Shown: positions 21,401 to 33,232 of the stretch, one piece after another | Layout of the letters: each line of letters begins with the position of its first letter | How positions within the stretch are numbered: the first letter of the stretch is position 1 | Assembly (NCBI GenBank): GCA_017311315.1 | Contig: CM029610.1 | Location: 7,614,387 to 7,678,386, forward strand | From: Dendrocalamus latiflorus | Taxonomy: Eukaryota > Streptophyta > Magnoliopsida > Poales > Poaceae | Reading direction: 5' to 3' | Length of the DNA stretch: 64,000 nt | The notes under the pieces: model-generated | The model's input: only the letters and a program-made list of their open reading frames with translations | The model's database searches: none | What the model was told of the DNA's origin: nothing | Program-made: the position numbers and the translations under genes

Positions 21401-22905
21401 TGTAATCTCTCGCACAAACAGTCTAAAAGCCACAAGCCGCAGCCAAAAGCCATAAGTCTCAACCAAAAAGAACAGACCCGGCATCTGATAGTCCAACTGC
21501 AAACTGACTGAAAATGCTTTAGATTGAAACTCATACATTTCCTTTGATTATCAGCAATTGACAATAAATAGAAATTCCATTATGAATTCTATTTTTCTGC
21601 CAAATAGCCTACAACCTGAGTTCCGTGGCCAAACTATTTTTAGTAAAACAGCAATGCTTGCTAAAATATTAGGTCCCAATTGCATGTTGGCCCCATGGAT
21701 TCTGTTAAGAATTAGGCTACAGGGCAGGGTAGCATCCTATGATGGGAAAAGCAGATTCATAGAGAAGTGAAAAATGAGCTAAACAATCGATCTGAATAGG
21801 GGCGACTTTGGCATGACATAGGGTGTCGCCAGGTTGAATAACTGACCAAAATTATCACAAGCACGTCATAAAGCTCCCTAGGGAAGATCTCTACTACTAA
21901 AAAGTACCATAATTGCTAGCGGCTGCACCTACTACATCCTTCAAGCATGTATTGCATTATGCTTTCACTTTTCAAGTGAACTGATTTAGCTTCCAGCACT
22001 ACCAACAGCCAAAACTGAACTAGGACTGGACACCAAAATTGTGCGACTATCTTCACTTCAAAAGCACAACCATCACCTTACTCCATACCTGATACCTCCG
22101 TCAACATTCCGCATCACATTTGTTCGAACAATGAAAAATTTGAACTCAGATATCAAAATCGCGCAACGATCTTAACTCCATCAAAACCATTGCCGCACTT
22201 GAACCACATTTGACATTACAAATTGAACCTGAGAGAGAGGAAGCACTAGAAGGATCGAGTGGCATTTGAGTTACCAGCCTTGACGAGGGCGTGCCAGAGC
22301 TCCTCGGGCAGGATGCAGCCGTTGTGCTCGACGTCGATGGCCTGGAAGATGCGGTAGAGCTCGAGCTCCTTGTCGTCCATGTACCTCCGGAAGTCGTCGT
22401 AGCCGACGCGGCCGTCGCGGTCGCGGTCGCACGCGCGGAGCAGCTCGCGCGCGTAGTCCTCGTTGCCGCCGCCGCCCCCATCCGGCACGCGCAGCGCCGC
22501 GAGGCCGGCCTCGATCTGCGCGTGGTCGAGGAGGCCCCGCCCCGACGCGTCGAAGAAGGCAAACATGCCGCGGATCCGCACCTCGCGCTCCGCCTCCGTC
22601 TCGTGCAGCGCCAGCAGTACGTGCTCCATCGTCGCCGGCCCAGGCTTCCGCACCGGGTTGCACCCTCCCCCTCCCTTCGCCACCGCCTGGGACGTGGTGG
22701 TAGCCGGGGATGCGGCGGCTGCATCTGCCGCTGCTGGGCGAGGCTCCACCGCCTGGACTGCCGCGCCGGACATGGCACCGGCGGCGGCGACGACGATGGC
22801 GACCGCGAGGGTTTGGGAGTGGGAGGAGGAGGAGAGGAGCAAGCGAAGAGGAGAGGTGGTGTTCTCCTGCGCTGTAGCGATGGCGTTGGGGTTGGTGGTC
22901 TCCAC
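18416..22905 (-). CDS. APC: Calcium-dependent mitochondrial ATP-Mg/phosphate carrier
   Basis: Four exons on the minus strand, 22275-22905, 18886-19671, 18711-18801 and 18416-18608, join in phase to 566 residues. It belongs to the mitochondrial carrier family of the inner membrane, exchanging ATP-Mg for phosphate under calcium control. Four EF-hands lie at about 119-130 (weak), 160-171 (DRDRDGRVGYDD, canonical), 191-202 and 227-238 (DKDNNGIITFEE, canonical). Three carrier repeats follow, with signatures PLDRLK at 303, PIDLVK at 398 and PLQVIR at 496. The Gln in the third is usual for this subfamily. The ~90 residues before the first EF-hand are Ala-rich and longer than I would expect for the family, so Met45 or Met93 could be the true start. 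Exon 1 is very GC-rich, as in many grass genes. Intron 1 is 2.6 kb and carries a MITE, a tandem duplication and an insertion. Confidence 0.93.
19699..20443. repeat. Tandem duplication in carrier intron 1, second copy split by an insertion
   Basis: Unit 19699-19860 (TAAGACATGTTAAAGAGAG through a C-rich tract) is repeated from 19861. The second copy breaks off after ATAATTAT at about 19888, resumes at about 20303, and again ends in a run of C at 20428-20442. Apart from the inserted DNA, the copies differ by few bases. Confidence 0.85.
19885..20302. mobile_element. ~415-bp insertion with TTATTAAGTCGT inverted ends
   Basis: Left end TTATTAAGTCGTCGACT, right end (reverse complement) TTATTAAGTCGTAAAG, inside the second duplicated unit. 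The interior is rich in GACTAGTCG-type palindromes. Remnants of ATTAT-like flanks on both sides could be a target-site duplication, but exact borders are unclear. It is a non-coding DNA transposon candidate. Confidence 0.55.
21238..21478 (+). mobile_element. MITE family A, copy 2 (inside carrier intron 1)
   Basis: About 240 bp from GGCCATGTTCTTTTTCAGC to CCAAAAAGAACAG, inverted ends. Internal motifs TTTTAAACGGAGTGTC and GTACCGACTTTA match the other copies. Confidence 0.7.
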
Positions 22906-24139
22906 GGGGAAGCGAATATCCGGGAGGCTTTCACGATGGTGATGCCATGCTAATGAGCTGCTCGAACACTAAGGTAATTTCCTATGGTTTTGCGATGGTT
23001 TTACTGGTATCTAAGAAAGAGTTAGTTTCACAGTTTTTAATGTGTTTTTTTCGGCAAAGCACGTAAAAAGTAAGAATATAGTTTTATTCTTTTTAACTTA
23101 TAATTTATAGTTTCTCTCGAACAGACAAATATTACGGTTTCTTTGCTGTATTTTCAAAACAGCTTATCGGCATTAAGTTCGTTCGTATAAACACTCATGC
23201 TAGAGTCAAAAAGTATCAACCACAGTTGAAAAGAATTTAGCCATGTGTATAGAGCTAAAAGACCATGCGATTGAATTTTAATGCGTAAGTAACTTTACTG
23301 CTTTTTATTTTATTGAATAAATACATGGTTCATATAGTCAAATGTAGTAAACAAAGCATTATTGTTTGTTTCTGTGCTATTGTAAATGGTAGGGTTTAGA
23401 GAAGCAAATAATTTCGATTATAGTGATATTATCATATAGTTTATGTGGTCCACAATGATAGCAATAGAACTAGAACAAGCAAAAGAATTGTACCTCTAAT
23501 CCTTGATTTGTCAAGTTTAAAGGTCCTGATCTTGCAGTATCGATCAACATGTTGATTCAAACAAAGAGTCAAAAAGACATAGGAAATTCCAAACTTCCAA
23601 TGGCTTCTGGAAACCAGTTGCAAAGCCTGGCCACCCGGGCTCGTCGGCAAAAACACAATGAAACTTCTCTACAATTGATGGAGTTAAAGATAATATTGTC
23701 TTAAGCAAATATTACCGTAGTTTGACTTGGCCAAGTTCCAAAAAGTTTCTACCTCCGTAGAACATGGCAAGGTCAAAGTTTGAGTTGTTTTTAATGCTCA
23801 GGCTGAAGTGCTTCTAGAAGGAGGCAAGGGTCGAAACAGAGAACAACTGAATTGGCAAGGAAAGGAAACTAAGTGGGATAATCAGATTTAAAGCATGTAT
23901 AAGGTGCATTCTTTTTTGCAATAGTTGATGGCTTATGATTACGTTTGATAATTTTTTGCCCTAACATAAATACATGTGTAAATAAATCGAATGTCGATAA
24001 GTCAATAAACCGCTTCGAAAAGTGTTATAATAAACCGCTTAAAAAAGATGATAGAGAGATCATCACACTTATTTATAATCAAGCAGGTTTGAACTTAGCT
24101 CCTAATTGAGCACTGCCATAGGGCAGGAAGAAGGAACAT
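22906..24139. other. Upstream region of the carrier gene, no further gene seen
   Basis: The 5' flank of the carrier gene, read on the minus strand. AT-rich; no clear TATA box was pinned down and no other coding or repeat feature was recognised up to the MITE at 24.1 kb. Confidence 0.4.
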
Positions 24140-24375
24140 TTGGACAAACTACTTACAGTTTTAGTAAAATGTTTTGATATAAGTAGCTTGTAACTTTGGC
24201 TTACAAATAGTAATATTTTTAGAGTAGTCATACGGAGAGAGACTCGCGTGTGATTTTAACCGATATAAATGAAGTCGTACAGTGTCTACTACAATCGTCT
24301 AATAAATTTTATCGTAAAAAGATACTTTATTTGAAGGTTAGATACTATAGAAAAACTATTTATTGTGAACAGACC
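24140..24375 (-). mobile_element. MITE family A, copy 3 (reverse, diverged)
   Basis: Read on the minus strand it follows the family A order: TTTTTCTATAGTATCTAACC, then a TATCTTTTTACGATA segment, then GTACGACTTCATTTATATCG. The outer ends are eroded. Confidence 0.5.
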
Positions 24376-25569
24376 ATCTGAGTCCCGTTAAAAAGGACTA
24401 AATATGTCCTGTCAGTGTAATTGACGCGTAGGACCCACCTGTCAGTGTAATCGACAGCGTCTCTGGCTTTCAGCTCGCCAGAGAGTCGTGCCGCAGTGAC
24501 AGCACTCTTCTCTTGCCATTAATCTTGTCCGACTTCTTCGACCGACCTCGTCGTGGACATGCAATGCTGACAGAGACAGCAGCGGCGAGCGAGTAAACGG
24601 ATCATCACCAAGTCAAAGTAGTAGAAATTACAGGCCCAGAAACATCGCGTACGTGGGCTGGATGGGCCCATTAGCAGCCCAGTACGCTTGTGGGCTCCGA
24701 CACCCAGGCTTAAATTGGGAAGGATTTGGTCTGGGCCTTCTAGTTTAATTGTTTCGTTCATGTTTAATTGCTGATGTATTAAAGGGACTAAGCGAAGAGC
24801 CTACCACTACAGCCCAAAAAAGCACACTTATTAGTGGGGCCTTCATCTTGGTGGCCCAACTGGCTCTAAATTTCTAACTACGTATATGAGGCTGGCGTAG
24901 AATTATTTGGAGCTTTCAATCTTTCCACAAGTTAAACACAGTGTAACGAAATCAACAAGTCAATGCACGAAACAACGAAGAATAATAAAAAACACAAGAC
25001 ATAGATTTAATACGAAAAATCTTTTCCGGTGAAAAATTATGGAGGCACGACTGATGAAATCATTATATAAAGAGAAGTTGCAAATATGGAAAACTTTGGT
25101 GTGTTCCGCATATTTTGTCGTGCAACTACATAGATACATATATAGACTAGGAATCAGAATCCCTAATGAAGAAAGGAACAAAGCCTAGTCGGCAATAAAA
25201 CAGAGATCTATTGGAAACCAGAATAATAACCTCACGGAGATGGTAATAACACCCAGCTCTGAAAGTCTCTGAAGATGTAGTGAATAGTTGTATTTGAAAG
25301 ATGTCTCGAATAGCCACATCTAACTCCAGTCGATGTACGCACTTTAGAGCACCACGACGCAGGTCGATGCAGAGTTCACCATGGATAAAAGATGATCCTA
25401 ATCATAAATTTCGATCAATTTATACTATTTTTTATTGAACTTTTCAAACGATCAAAAAACTAGTAGTGATCGGATTAGACCATATTCGGAATACAACACA
25501 CGGGAGATATAGCATGCAAACATATATGTAGGTGCTAGTAACATGCGTGTAAAGTCCTGATTTGAGTCG
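24376..25569. other. Noncoding DNA, nothing recognised
   Basis: Mixed-composition sequence with short chance ORFs only. GGCCCA-type motifs cluster at 24630-24730 but no gene follows them. Confidence 0.35.
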
Positions 25570-25672
25570 TTTTTTTTGAGTCGTTGGATGACGTTTGGAT
25601 GTCTTAGATCTAAATGGTCGGGTTTTTTTTTTGAGTCGTTGGATGACGTTTGGATGTCTTAGATCTAAATGG
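25570..25672. repeat. 55-bp tandem duplication
   Basis: A run of T followed by GAGTCGTTGGATGACGTTTG and GATGTCTTAGATCTAAATGG occurs twice, with a period of 55 bp and no differences apart from the length of the T run and a few spacer bases. Confidence 0.9.
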
Positions 25673-25682
25673 GCTTAGGCAG

Positions 25683-25962
25683 CGATCAACATGGCTGTAG
25701 CTGCGGGCTGTGGGCTTATTTGTCACTATTCATAAGTTTCGTCTTTTTCTGAATTTTTGGCTTTTTGTTGAGCTTTTTTGCCGGTTCTTTTTTTCCCGTA
25801 TTTGTTTGTATTATACGTAATGGGCTAACATATTTTTTATATTTTTAATTTTTTTTAAAATTTAATTATGCTAAATAAGTCTCTGTCAGGTACAGTGTTT
25901 TTTTCAGCCAGCTACAGTGTTTTCAGCCATAAACCACGAGCTTTTCAGCCGAACCGATCACC
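25683..25962 (+). mobile_element. MITE family B, copy 1
   Basis: About 280 bp. Family B motifs in order: CACTATTCATAAGTTTCGTC, TTGCCGGTTCTTTTTTTCCC, GTATTTGTTTGTATTATACG, AAATTTAATTATGCTAAATA, CAGCTACAGTGTTTTCAGCC. It ends at AACCGATCA. Confidence 0.8.
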
Positions 25963-26207
25963 CCCAGTGTGCGCATGGATGGATCGATATATATCTTGAA
26001 TACGGGTTTTGTTACCTGCTTGTTTTTTTAACTCAACCAATTTTCTTAGCTTTTGGATTAGTTTTAAGACGTGCGTACGTTTGATTTAGATTGATCCAAT
26101 AGTTAAAAAATGTGGCTTATAGTCAGAGACATATTCCCTCCCCACACAAAGTTGAGTAATTGTACGTGAAGGGATCCCACCGGCCTCCTCGAGGCTCGAA
26201 GTGCTCA

Positions 26208-26468
26208 GCCCTGCTTAAATAGGCTTATTTTGAGTGATTTAGACTGAAAAGTAATGTAGCTAGCTGAAAAAATATATAATTGATGGTGGTTTATTTGGTA
26301 TAATTAAATTTAAAAATAGAAAAAACAGGTTAGTCTGTCACGGACAATACAAACAAATATGGGAAAAAAGAACCGAAGACTAAAAAAGCCAAAAACCAGA
26401 AAAGACAAAATTATTGAATAGTGAAAAATAAGCCAGAAGTCAGAAGCTCAAGCCGAAATAAGCGGAGA
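26208..26468 (-). mobile_element. MITE family B, copy 2
   Basis: Reverse orientation. Contains TTTGGTATAATTAAATTT, ACAAACAAATATGGGAAAA and GAATAGTGAAAAATAAGCC, ending AAATAAGCGGAG. The left end is diverged. Confidence 0.75.
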
Positions 26469-27095
26469 TATCCAAGCTATCCGATTCTCACCCAAGGTTC
26501 ATAGAGCTAGCTAGTTTGCATACAAGATGAATTTGCATAGGATACAGACACATTAATTCCCTTCATGCAGTTCTAACATATGTCTAAGATTCTATAGGAA
26601 TTTTGAAGAAAAATAAACGTCTACTTTCACTCGATGTAGTGTAATATATACACCCCCATCAATTAGCAATACCTGCACACTATGCTGCATTTTTCTGCCA
26701 CACGTACCCTACACCCAAAAGCTATCAAAAAAGACGGCCGGGCAGTTATGCATGCTAGCTTCCGCGTACATAACATTTTGCCTACTGATTGATGCATCCC
26801 TTAATTAATCCATAAACTCCAATAGGAAAAAAAAATACCGAGTACAAATTTGCATGTCCTGTCCACTCTCGACGAGACCTAGGCAGCTACTGACGACGCA
26901 GACAGACGTTGATGCTACAATCTGCCTACAACCATGACATGAACCGAGTTGTACTGTATATATAATCCGTACGTACTACTCATATGGAAAGGGATGGATG
27001 GATAGACTAGACGAAACGAAAGGGCAACGTAACAGAGCTCGAACGATTGGTTAAATGCCTAGCTAAAGCTCTTATCCGATGTGCTGGTTTCATTA

Positions 27096-27367
27096 CTAAT
27101 CGGTTCGGCTGAAAAGCTCATGGCTGAAAACACTGTAACTGACTGAAAAAAGCACTGTAGCTGACAGAGGCTTATTTAGCATAATTAAATTTAAAAAAAT
27201 TTTAAAATATAAAAAATATGTTAGCCCATTACGTATAATACAAACAAATACGAGAAAAAAAGAACCGGCAAAAAAACTCAACAAAAAGCCAAAAGTTCAG
27301 AAAAAAACGAAACTTATGAATAGTAAAAAATAAACCAGAAACCAGAAGCCGAAGCCGAATTGATCAG
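27096..27367 (-). mobile_element. MITE family B, copy 3
   Basis: Reverse orientation, from AATCGGTTCGGCTGAAAAGC to GAAGCCGAATTGATC. Its ends form an imperfect inverted repeat, and the interior matches the family. Confidence 0.8.
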
Positions 27368-27626
27368 GGCAGCGCGGCAACAGCCAAGATCAACCACCAA
27401 AGGGGACAGCCCTATTAATGTGCGTACGTACGTACGTGGCTAGACTAGGTAGTAGCAGCCTAATCAACCCCACTTCATTTTGGACATATTTTTTTAAGGG
27501 TGTTGATTTTTTAATGGTTAATAATTTTTAACTTTAAAATAAGTGTTTATACAAATAAATTAAATATTAATAAGATATAATCTACATAAAATTATAAATC
27601 ATAAACTGAAAAGAAAGTAGGGCCTG

Positions 27627-27870
27627 TTCTTTTGGGCTTTTCAAATCGGCTTTTGACTTTTGCTACAGTACCTAACTTTCAAACGGAGTATTTTCTCAAG
27701 ACAGGGTCTACAAGTTAAACGATCTACACGTTAAAAGCTCAACATCTATACCAGCCAAAATCGCAAGTGAGTATTTGTCTCTCTGTAATCTGTACCGTAA
27801 ACAGCCAAAATTCAAAAATTTCAGTCGAAAGCCATAAGCCACAGCCGAAAAGAATAGGCCCGTATTCTCT
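27627..27870 (+). mobile_element. MITE family A, copy 4
   Basis: About 245 bp from GGCCTGTTCTTTTGGGC to GAAAAGAATAGGCCC, inverted ends. Shares TTTTGCTACAGTA and TTTCAAACGGAG with the other family A copies. Confidence 0.8.
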
Positions 27871-28514
27871 CGCGGCATTCCTCCCATTTCTTGCATGCGA
27901 CTTCTTTTTAAGGGTAAGGGTTGGCAAGAACGCTTCCCTCGCTACGAGGAAATGCTAAGTTCCAGGTGCCAAAAACACCTGGGAAACAAACAGACACTTG
28001 GCAGCTTAACAATTTCCGGTAGTGCGAGAATGATATAGGCATTTGGAGAGGGTCAGATTCAAGACCAACATAAATTCCTATAAACGAACGGTACAGCACA
28101 GAGCCCACCATCCATCGCAACAGATGTGGAACTCTGAATCTTCACCGGTTCCAACACCAATGGCTAGCACTCGCATATAAGGTAGCTAGTAGCTACTGCC
28201 TACCGGCTGTACTTGTACCAATAGTCAAGTCGCCAAATGAGGTCAGATCTACTAAACTCGATCGATCTCGTAATGATCCTTGGATCGATTTGATTGGGGA
28301 GAATTGAATCACGTACGTACGGGTGGCATTACACGCGTCCATGCAAGGTGTGAGAATGTGTCGTGATCAGGTGCGTGGTCGTTTTCCGCCATGAGAGTCG
28401 GTATGAGCTGATGCTGACCTTACACCATGCAATGCGAGAGCAGAGGAGAGATGGTCGATCGAGTTAAACAACGGCGACGCCTGGTTGGGAAGTGCTTGCA
28501 TCTTGCATCAGGCG

Positions 28515-28573
<59 letters not shown>

Positions 28574-29096
28574 GCATGCAATCAGCGTCATCGATGGAAT
28601 CGAGAAAACAGACGGCCGGCGGCCGCAGACAGGAGCTCATAAATTGTTGCATTGGATGCTCCATTGTTCTCTCTCTCTCGTCCGAGTGATATCACTGCTT
28701 GACACGGACAGGGTAACCGAGCTTAGCTTAATGGCAGGTCTACATGTTTTAATTAGTGAACCTAGCTATGTCAGTCTTTCTATACGGTTGTCTAGTTCCA
28801 TCCTAATACAGTACAGTAGCACTACGGTACGTAAGATGGGGCTTTCGCCTTGTCTAATCTGGAAATGGACTGCTGATGAAATCGATCAGCTGGAGCTAGC
28901 GTTAGTGCATGCTAGCTAGCTAGTGATCAATTTTTTCCCATGGATATACGCATGCATATATAGATCGTCGATAACCCCAATGTTCAACTAGCTATATAGC
29001 TACTCTATGTAACCTATAGGCAGCTGGTAACATGTCATGCATGCAGTTACGTACGTATGCAAGTACGTAGGCAGCATAGACGCGCAACCGCGATAG
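27871..29096. other. Noncoding DNA with a CT microsatellite
   Basis: No gene recognised. Short ORFs over the microsatellite are low-complexity Ser-Leu runs. Confidence 0.45.
28518..28568. repeat. (CT)n microsatellite, about 25 units
   Basis: An almost pure CT dinucleotide run of about 50 bases, with a single A near its right end. Likely length-polymorphic. Confidence 0.97.
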
Positions 29097-29101
29097 GAAC
29101 C

Positions 29102-31096
29102 TGTAGGATTGTATGACGTAATCAGAGAGTAAATAATTCTCTGTTTTTTTAAATCTTTATGTAATCGATAAAAAATTCGGCCGTTCAAACCAACACTTGA
29201 TGCTCAGGTTTGCTCGTAGTCGTACACGTCACCTAAACAACACTCACTAGAAATCACGAACCAGATTGATTCAATATGTTCTTTATTACTGAATTTCCGT
29301 GGATTTACAAAGTACCTTCACAAGCACCCCCTAAAACCCTAACACAAAAAATCTCACAAAGTCACGATCAAAACACTTGACCTCTCTTGCTTTTATATGC
29401 TAGAGCCCTAAACCGTGTTCGACTCAAATACGAGCATAAAATCCTATCTCTTCCTCAAATCAAGAGATTCGAAACCCTTCCTAACACGGGTTTTTACCAA
29501 ATCTCTAATCCCTCCCGTTACGGACTCCTTCCATAACGTTTCCAATCTCACCACGTGATGAAGCATCCAAGAACGCACCTCCTATAGCTCCATCTCGCAT
29601 CATCAACCTTCATATAGAAGCCTCTAGGACCGCACCGCCCTTAACTTCTCCACACATCACCACTTTTGATCTCTATGTACTCCAGCGTTAGCTCAACCAT
29701 CTCGCATAAAATCCTCAACCGTCTGGACCTCATATCTCCCCATCTTAGTCCCAGTCCTGCTCGTCACTAACCATGATCGTTTCTACGCCATCCTGCACAT
29801 GCAAAGACCAAAGAAACGTTTCCCAACACAAATTCTCTACAACTTGACTGTCATCAACACACACACTCACACAGCCTTTGTCCATCCATAGACAAGAACA
29901 AAACTATCCATGACCATCAACCAGGTCGTCTATGACCACACATTCCATCGCTTACCACAAATCAGCTCCAGACAACTTCTTACGACCGCTAGCTCAACAA
30001 GTACTCGAAAATCACAAGTACTCGGGAAATACTATCACTCCGCTCTAAATACTCAGGGATACCACGTATCGCTACTGATCAAAACCATCGAGTACCGAGC
30101 ACCAAGTCTACGACTATCGATCATCAACCAATCACCCTACCATCGATCACCGAGCACTGAGTATCACTGACAACCACTACGACCAGATCAGTCAACCACT
30201 GACACAACACGAGTACTCGTGGTACTCGAAGATCACAGGAATTAAAGCACTCGTACTAACTATGAAGTCTAGGAGTACCGACCGCAAAGCCTATAGCAAC
30301 CAATCGCAAAGCCTTCAACTACCGAAGATAACGATAGCAGACTACAAAGACTATGACTATGAAAACAAGGTTGCGAAGTCTATGACTATAACAGCAGTCC
30401 GCAAAGTCTACGACCATTGACTGTGAAGCCTTCGACTATCGACCAATAAAATCTACGACTATCGAGTATTGACCAAGTAATGTAGCTACGGTCATGAAAA
30501 AGTACTGTAGCTACGATTACCTTCAGTAATCGTTCTGTCGTGGTCGAAGTCGAACGTGGTTGAACTGCCATAGTCAATATTCTGTGGTCGACGCCGGACG
30601 TGGTCGAAGTAGAACGTGGTCGTAGTCGAACATGATCGTAAACGACTCTGAGTTGTAACAACGTGGTTGAATGTCTAACGTGGTCAAAGTCTGCCAAGAT
30701 CGAAAGCCGCCGTGGTCAAAGTCTGATGTGGTCGAAGTCTGCCGTGATCAAAAGCCACTGTGATCGAAGTCTGCCATAGTTGTTCAGCCATGCGATCCTC
30801 TGATGCCACTCGAGTGCCGTCTGTTATTTTGATGCATCTCAAAAGCCGTTCGATGCTCTAGAGCTTCTCGAATACCGTCTGGTGCCGCTCAAACCCGATC
30901 GTGCTAGTCCGAAACTACTCAGAGCAACCAAAAACACTCGGAGAAGATAAAAACCACCCCGGGGCAGACTGAAACCACTTGAACATGAAATCTTCGACCG
31001 CGATCGACCAATATTTTCACAAACACAAAATCCAAAGCAATTCAAATATTAATTATTTATCATCACTTTATTTATAACCATCCACGTAGTTTAACA
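29102..31096 (-). mobile_element. 2.0 kb solo LTR, family X, copy 1
   Basis: The plus strand runs from TGTAGGATTG to GTTTAACA; read on the minus strand it starts TGTTAAAC and ends CCTACA. Flanks GAACC (29097-29101) and GGACC (31097-31101) look like a 5-bp target-site duplication with one mismatch. On the minus strand a TATA box (ATATAAAAGC, about 29395) is followed by AATAAAG near 29290, the layout of a U3-R-U5. The U3 consists of degenerate short repeats around GTGGTCGAAG and CTACGACTAT. No internal domain is present. The same family recurs at 47271-56187. Confidence 0.85.
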
Positions 31097-31306
31097 GGAC
31101 CTTAGGTCGTACGAAGTCTACAGATCTTGTACACTACGTACCATTGATACAACACGAGCTAAATACATGTACCACCCGCCTTAATTAGGGTTGTCTTAAA
31201 AACAAGAGCATTTAATTCTAATTAACCGAATGGTAAATATTGCTTTTGTCAACTTTGATGAACCACTAAATTAGACTTTTGACTTGTGAGCTTCCTAACC
31301 AAGTAA

Positions 31307-31600
31307 TGCTAGCTAAGAGCAAGTACAATAGTATAGCCAACTAGTGGCTATAACACTTGTCCATTTCATCTATAGTCTTCAAAAAAATAGTTCATACAAT
31401 AAGGTAGCTATTACAATAACCATTTGGCCCCACATGTAAGAGAGTGAAATGCATATTTTTACGTGCTATAGCTAGCTGTAATTTAGTAGCCAGCTTCCTT
31501 CTCTCTCTTCCTTTCTCTCTCTGCCACGTAAGATTTGGTTGATATTATATTTGCTATAGCCTGCTGACTAAGCCTTATTGTACCTGCTCGTAGCTAGCAA
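31307..31600. mobile_element. ~290-bp MITE with long inverted ends
   Basis: The left end TGCTAGCTAAGAGCAAGTAC pairs with the right end read in reverse, TTGCTAGCTACGAGCAGGTAC, followed on both sides by AATA. Inside are TATAGCCA-type short repeats and a TC-rich tract. The palindromic GCTAGC makes the target site ambiguous. Confidence 0.65.
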
Positions 31601-31612
31601 TTGCTGTCTTCA

Positions 31613-31882
31613 AGCTCTCGAAGGTCGTCGCCCACATAGCTTAGCGGTAAAGTACAAATTAAATTGTGGTGGTTAATTTATGGGTGCAATGCAAAGCCTC
31701 ACTCTCTATAAATACAAACACCGTAACCTATCGAAGCTGAACTTCATCATCCAGAAGCTTACTACCTCGTATCAGCCAAACGAACGGCGCATTGTGCTGT
31801 ACGGCCACCCCAAATTCCCAAGCATATACAAGGTTTATATATAGCTAGCTATATATAATATATGTGGGCGACCTTCGAGAGC
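31613..31882. repeat. 270-bp segment bounded by a 23-bp inverted repeat
   Basis: The left arm (31613-31638) contains CTCTCGAAGGTCGTCGCCCA. The right arm (31860-31882) is its reverse complement apart from a missing three-base GAC. Between them lies a TATA-like CTCTATAAATAC at about 31703 and AT-rich DNA. No ORF. It could be a MITE-like element or a foldback transcript. Confidence 0.7.
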
Positions 31883-32217
31883 TATGTGAATTTGCTCCTC
31901 AACACAATTAAACATATACTAAGTATCACGAGTAACACAATTGTTCAGGAACAAATTCACAACGATTGTACTAATTATTACGAGTAATCAATAAAGCTCC
32001 GTGCTTCCCCTGCAAAACAAAAGCTGCAACTACACTTTCCTCGTATTTTCTGGCCACGCCACACGAAGACACATACAAGTCAGTAAGTACACATCCTTTC
32101 ACGAGGATCCAACCCAAGATGCATAGTAATAACAGCTTGCGTACCTTAATTTTGTAGTAGCTTGTCTGATGTCTCGCCTTCTGCGTCCAACGTTGTGATG
32201 GCGCGCGTTTGGTGCGT

Positions 32218-32508
32218 ACGCATTGCTCCATGGTTTCAGCTTCAGCTTCTTCCGATTTCTAACTTATTTTTTACTATTTATAAATTTCTTTTTTTTCTAA
32301 TTTTTTACTTTTTTTGAGCTTTTTGCCAGTTCTTTTTCCCGTATTCGTTTGCGTTATCCAAGACGAGCTAACATATTTTTTCTATTTTTAATTTTTTTAA
32401 ATTTAATTACGCTAAATAAGCCACCTTTAACTACAGTAAAATTTTAACCAAGTACAATATATTTTCAATTATAAATCATAATTTTTTAGCCCAACCGAAC
32501 GAGCCACG
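32218..32508 (+). mobile_element. MITE family B, copy 4
   Basis: Forward copy, diverged: TTACTATTTATAAATTTC, TTTGCCAGTTCTTTTTCCCG and AAATTTAATTACGCTAAATA are conserved. The ends TCAGCTTCAGCTTC and GCCCAACCGAACG are recognisable. Confidence 0.7.
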
Positions 32509-32978
32509 AGGACGGAATCGCTACCATTGGTAAAGCCAGCTTTATTGCCTTGCCTCCAGATTTGTCCTTTCAGAAACTTCAGAAAAAAACCCCAGCATAG
32601 CAAAGTACTACTAGCCATCGATAGTACAACTACAGTAGGAAGCTGCCAGTGCGCCGGTACTAATGCACAACAACCTATATCCTACTTACCCTTATTATTT
32701 CCTTCACCAAACCACACTTTGATGTTCAGGTCTTAGCATGGGACAACCGACTTCTAATTGCATCGAGATCGGGGTAAGCAAGAGATTAATTACTAGTGTA
32801 GGATTGGAAAGTATCCATCCACTTAGCTGGGTTCATGTTAAGACTATTGTACATCTAAAATTCTGTTTCATATAACAACCGCTGCACATTAATTACTAGC
32901 TAGATTTCATCTTTATTGCAAGTGTGTTATCCAGCATTTCTTATCACTCTCATTTTTAGGCGACTCTAGCCAAAAGGA

Positions 32979-33232
32979 GCCGCTCGATTGGACTAAGAAG
33001 CTGTGGCTTCTGACTAAAATTACACTGTAGCGGCTGAAATTTCACTGTAGCTGAAGGTGGCTTATTTGGCATAATTAAAATAAAAAAAATTAAAAATAGA
33101 AAAAATATGCTAGCTCATCACGGACAACGCAAATAAATATGGGAAAAAACCCAGAAAAAAGCTCAAAAAAAGTTAAAAATTTAGAAAAGAATAAAATTTA
33201 TAAATAATAAAAAATAAATCAGAAGCTAGATT
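32979..33232 (-). mobile_element. MITE family B, copy 5
   Basis: Reverse copy from GGAGCCGCTCGATTGG. Contains ACACTGTAGCGGCTGAAATT and TATTTGGCATAATTAAA, close to the copy at 42499-42778. The right end is eroded. Confidence 0.75.

Noticed and set aside
22146..22953. Four other ORFs of 130-262 residues on both strands
   Set aside because: They are frame shadows of the GC-rich first exon of the carrier gene, which alone shows EF-hands and splices correctly.
27418..27440. GTACGTACGTACGT run as a possible regulatory palindrome
   Set aside because: Short simple-sequence repeat with no gene nearby.
28427..28919. ORFs with Ser-Leu repeats
   Set aside because: They are translations of a CT microsatellite.
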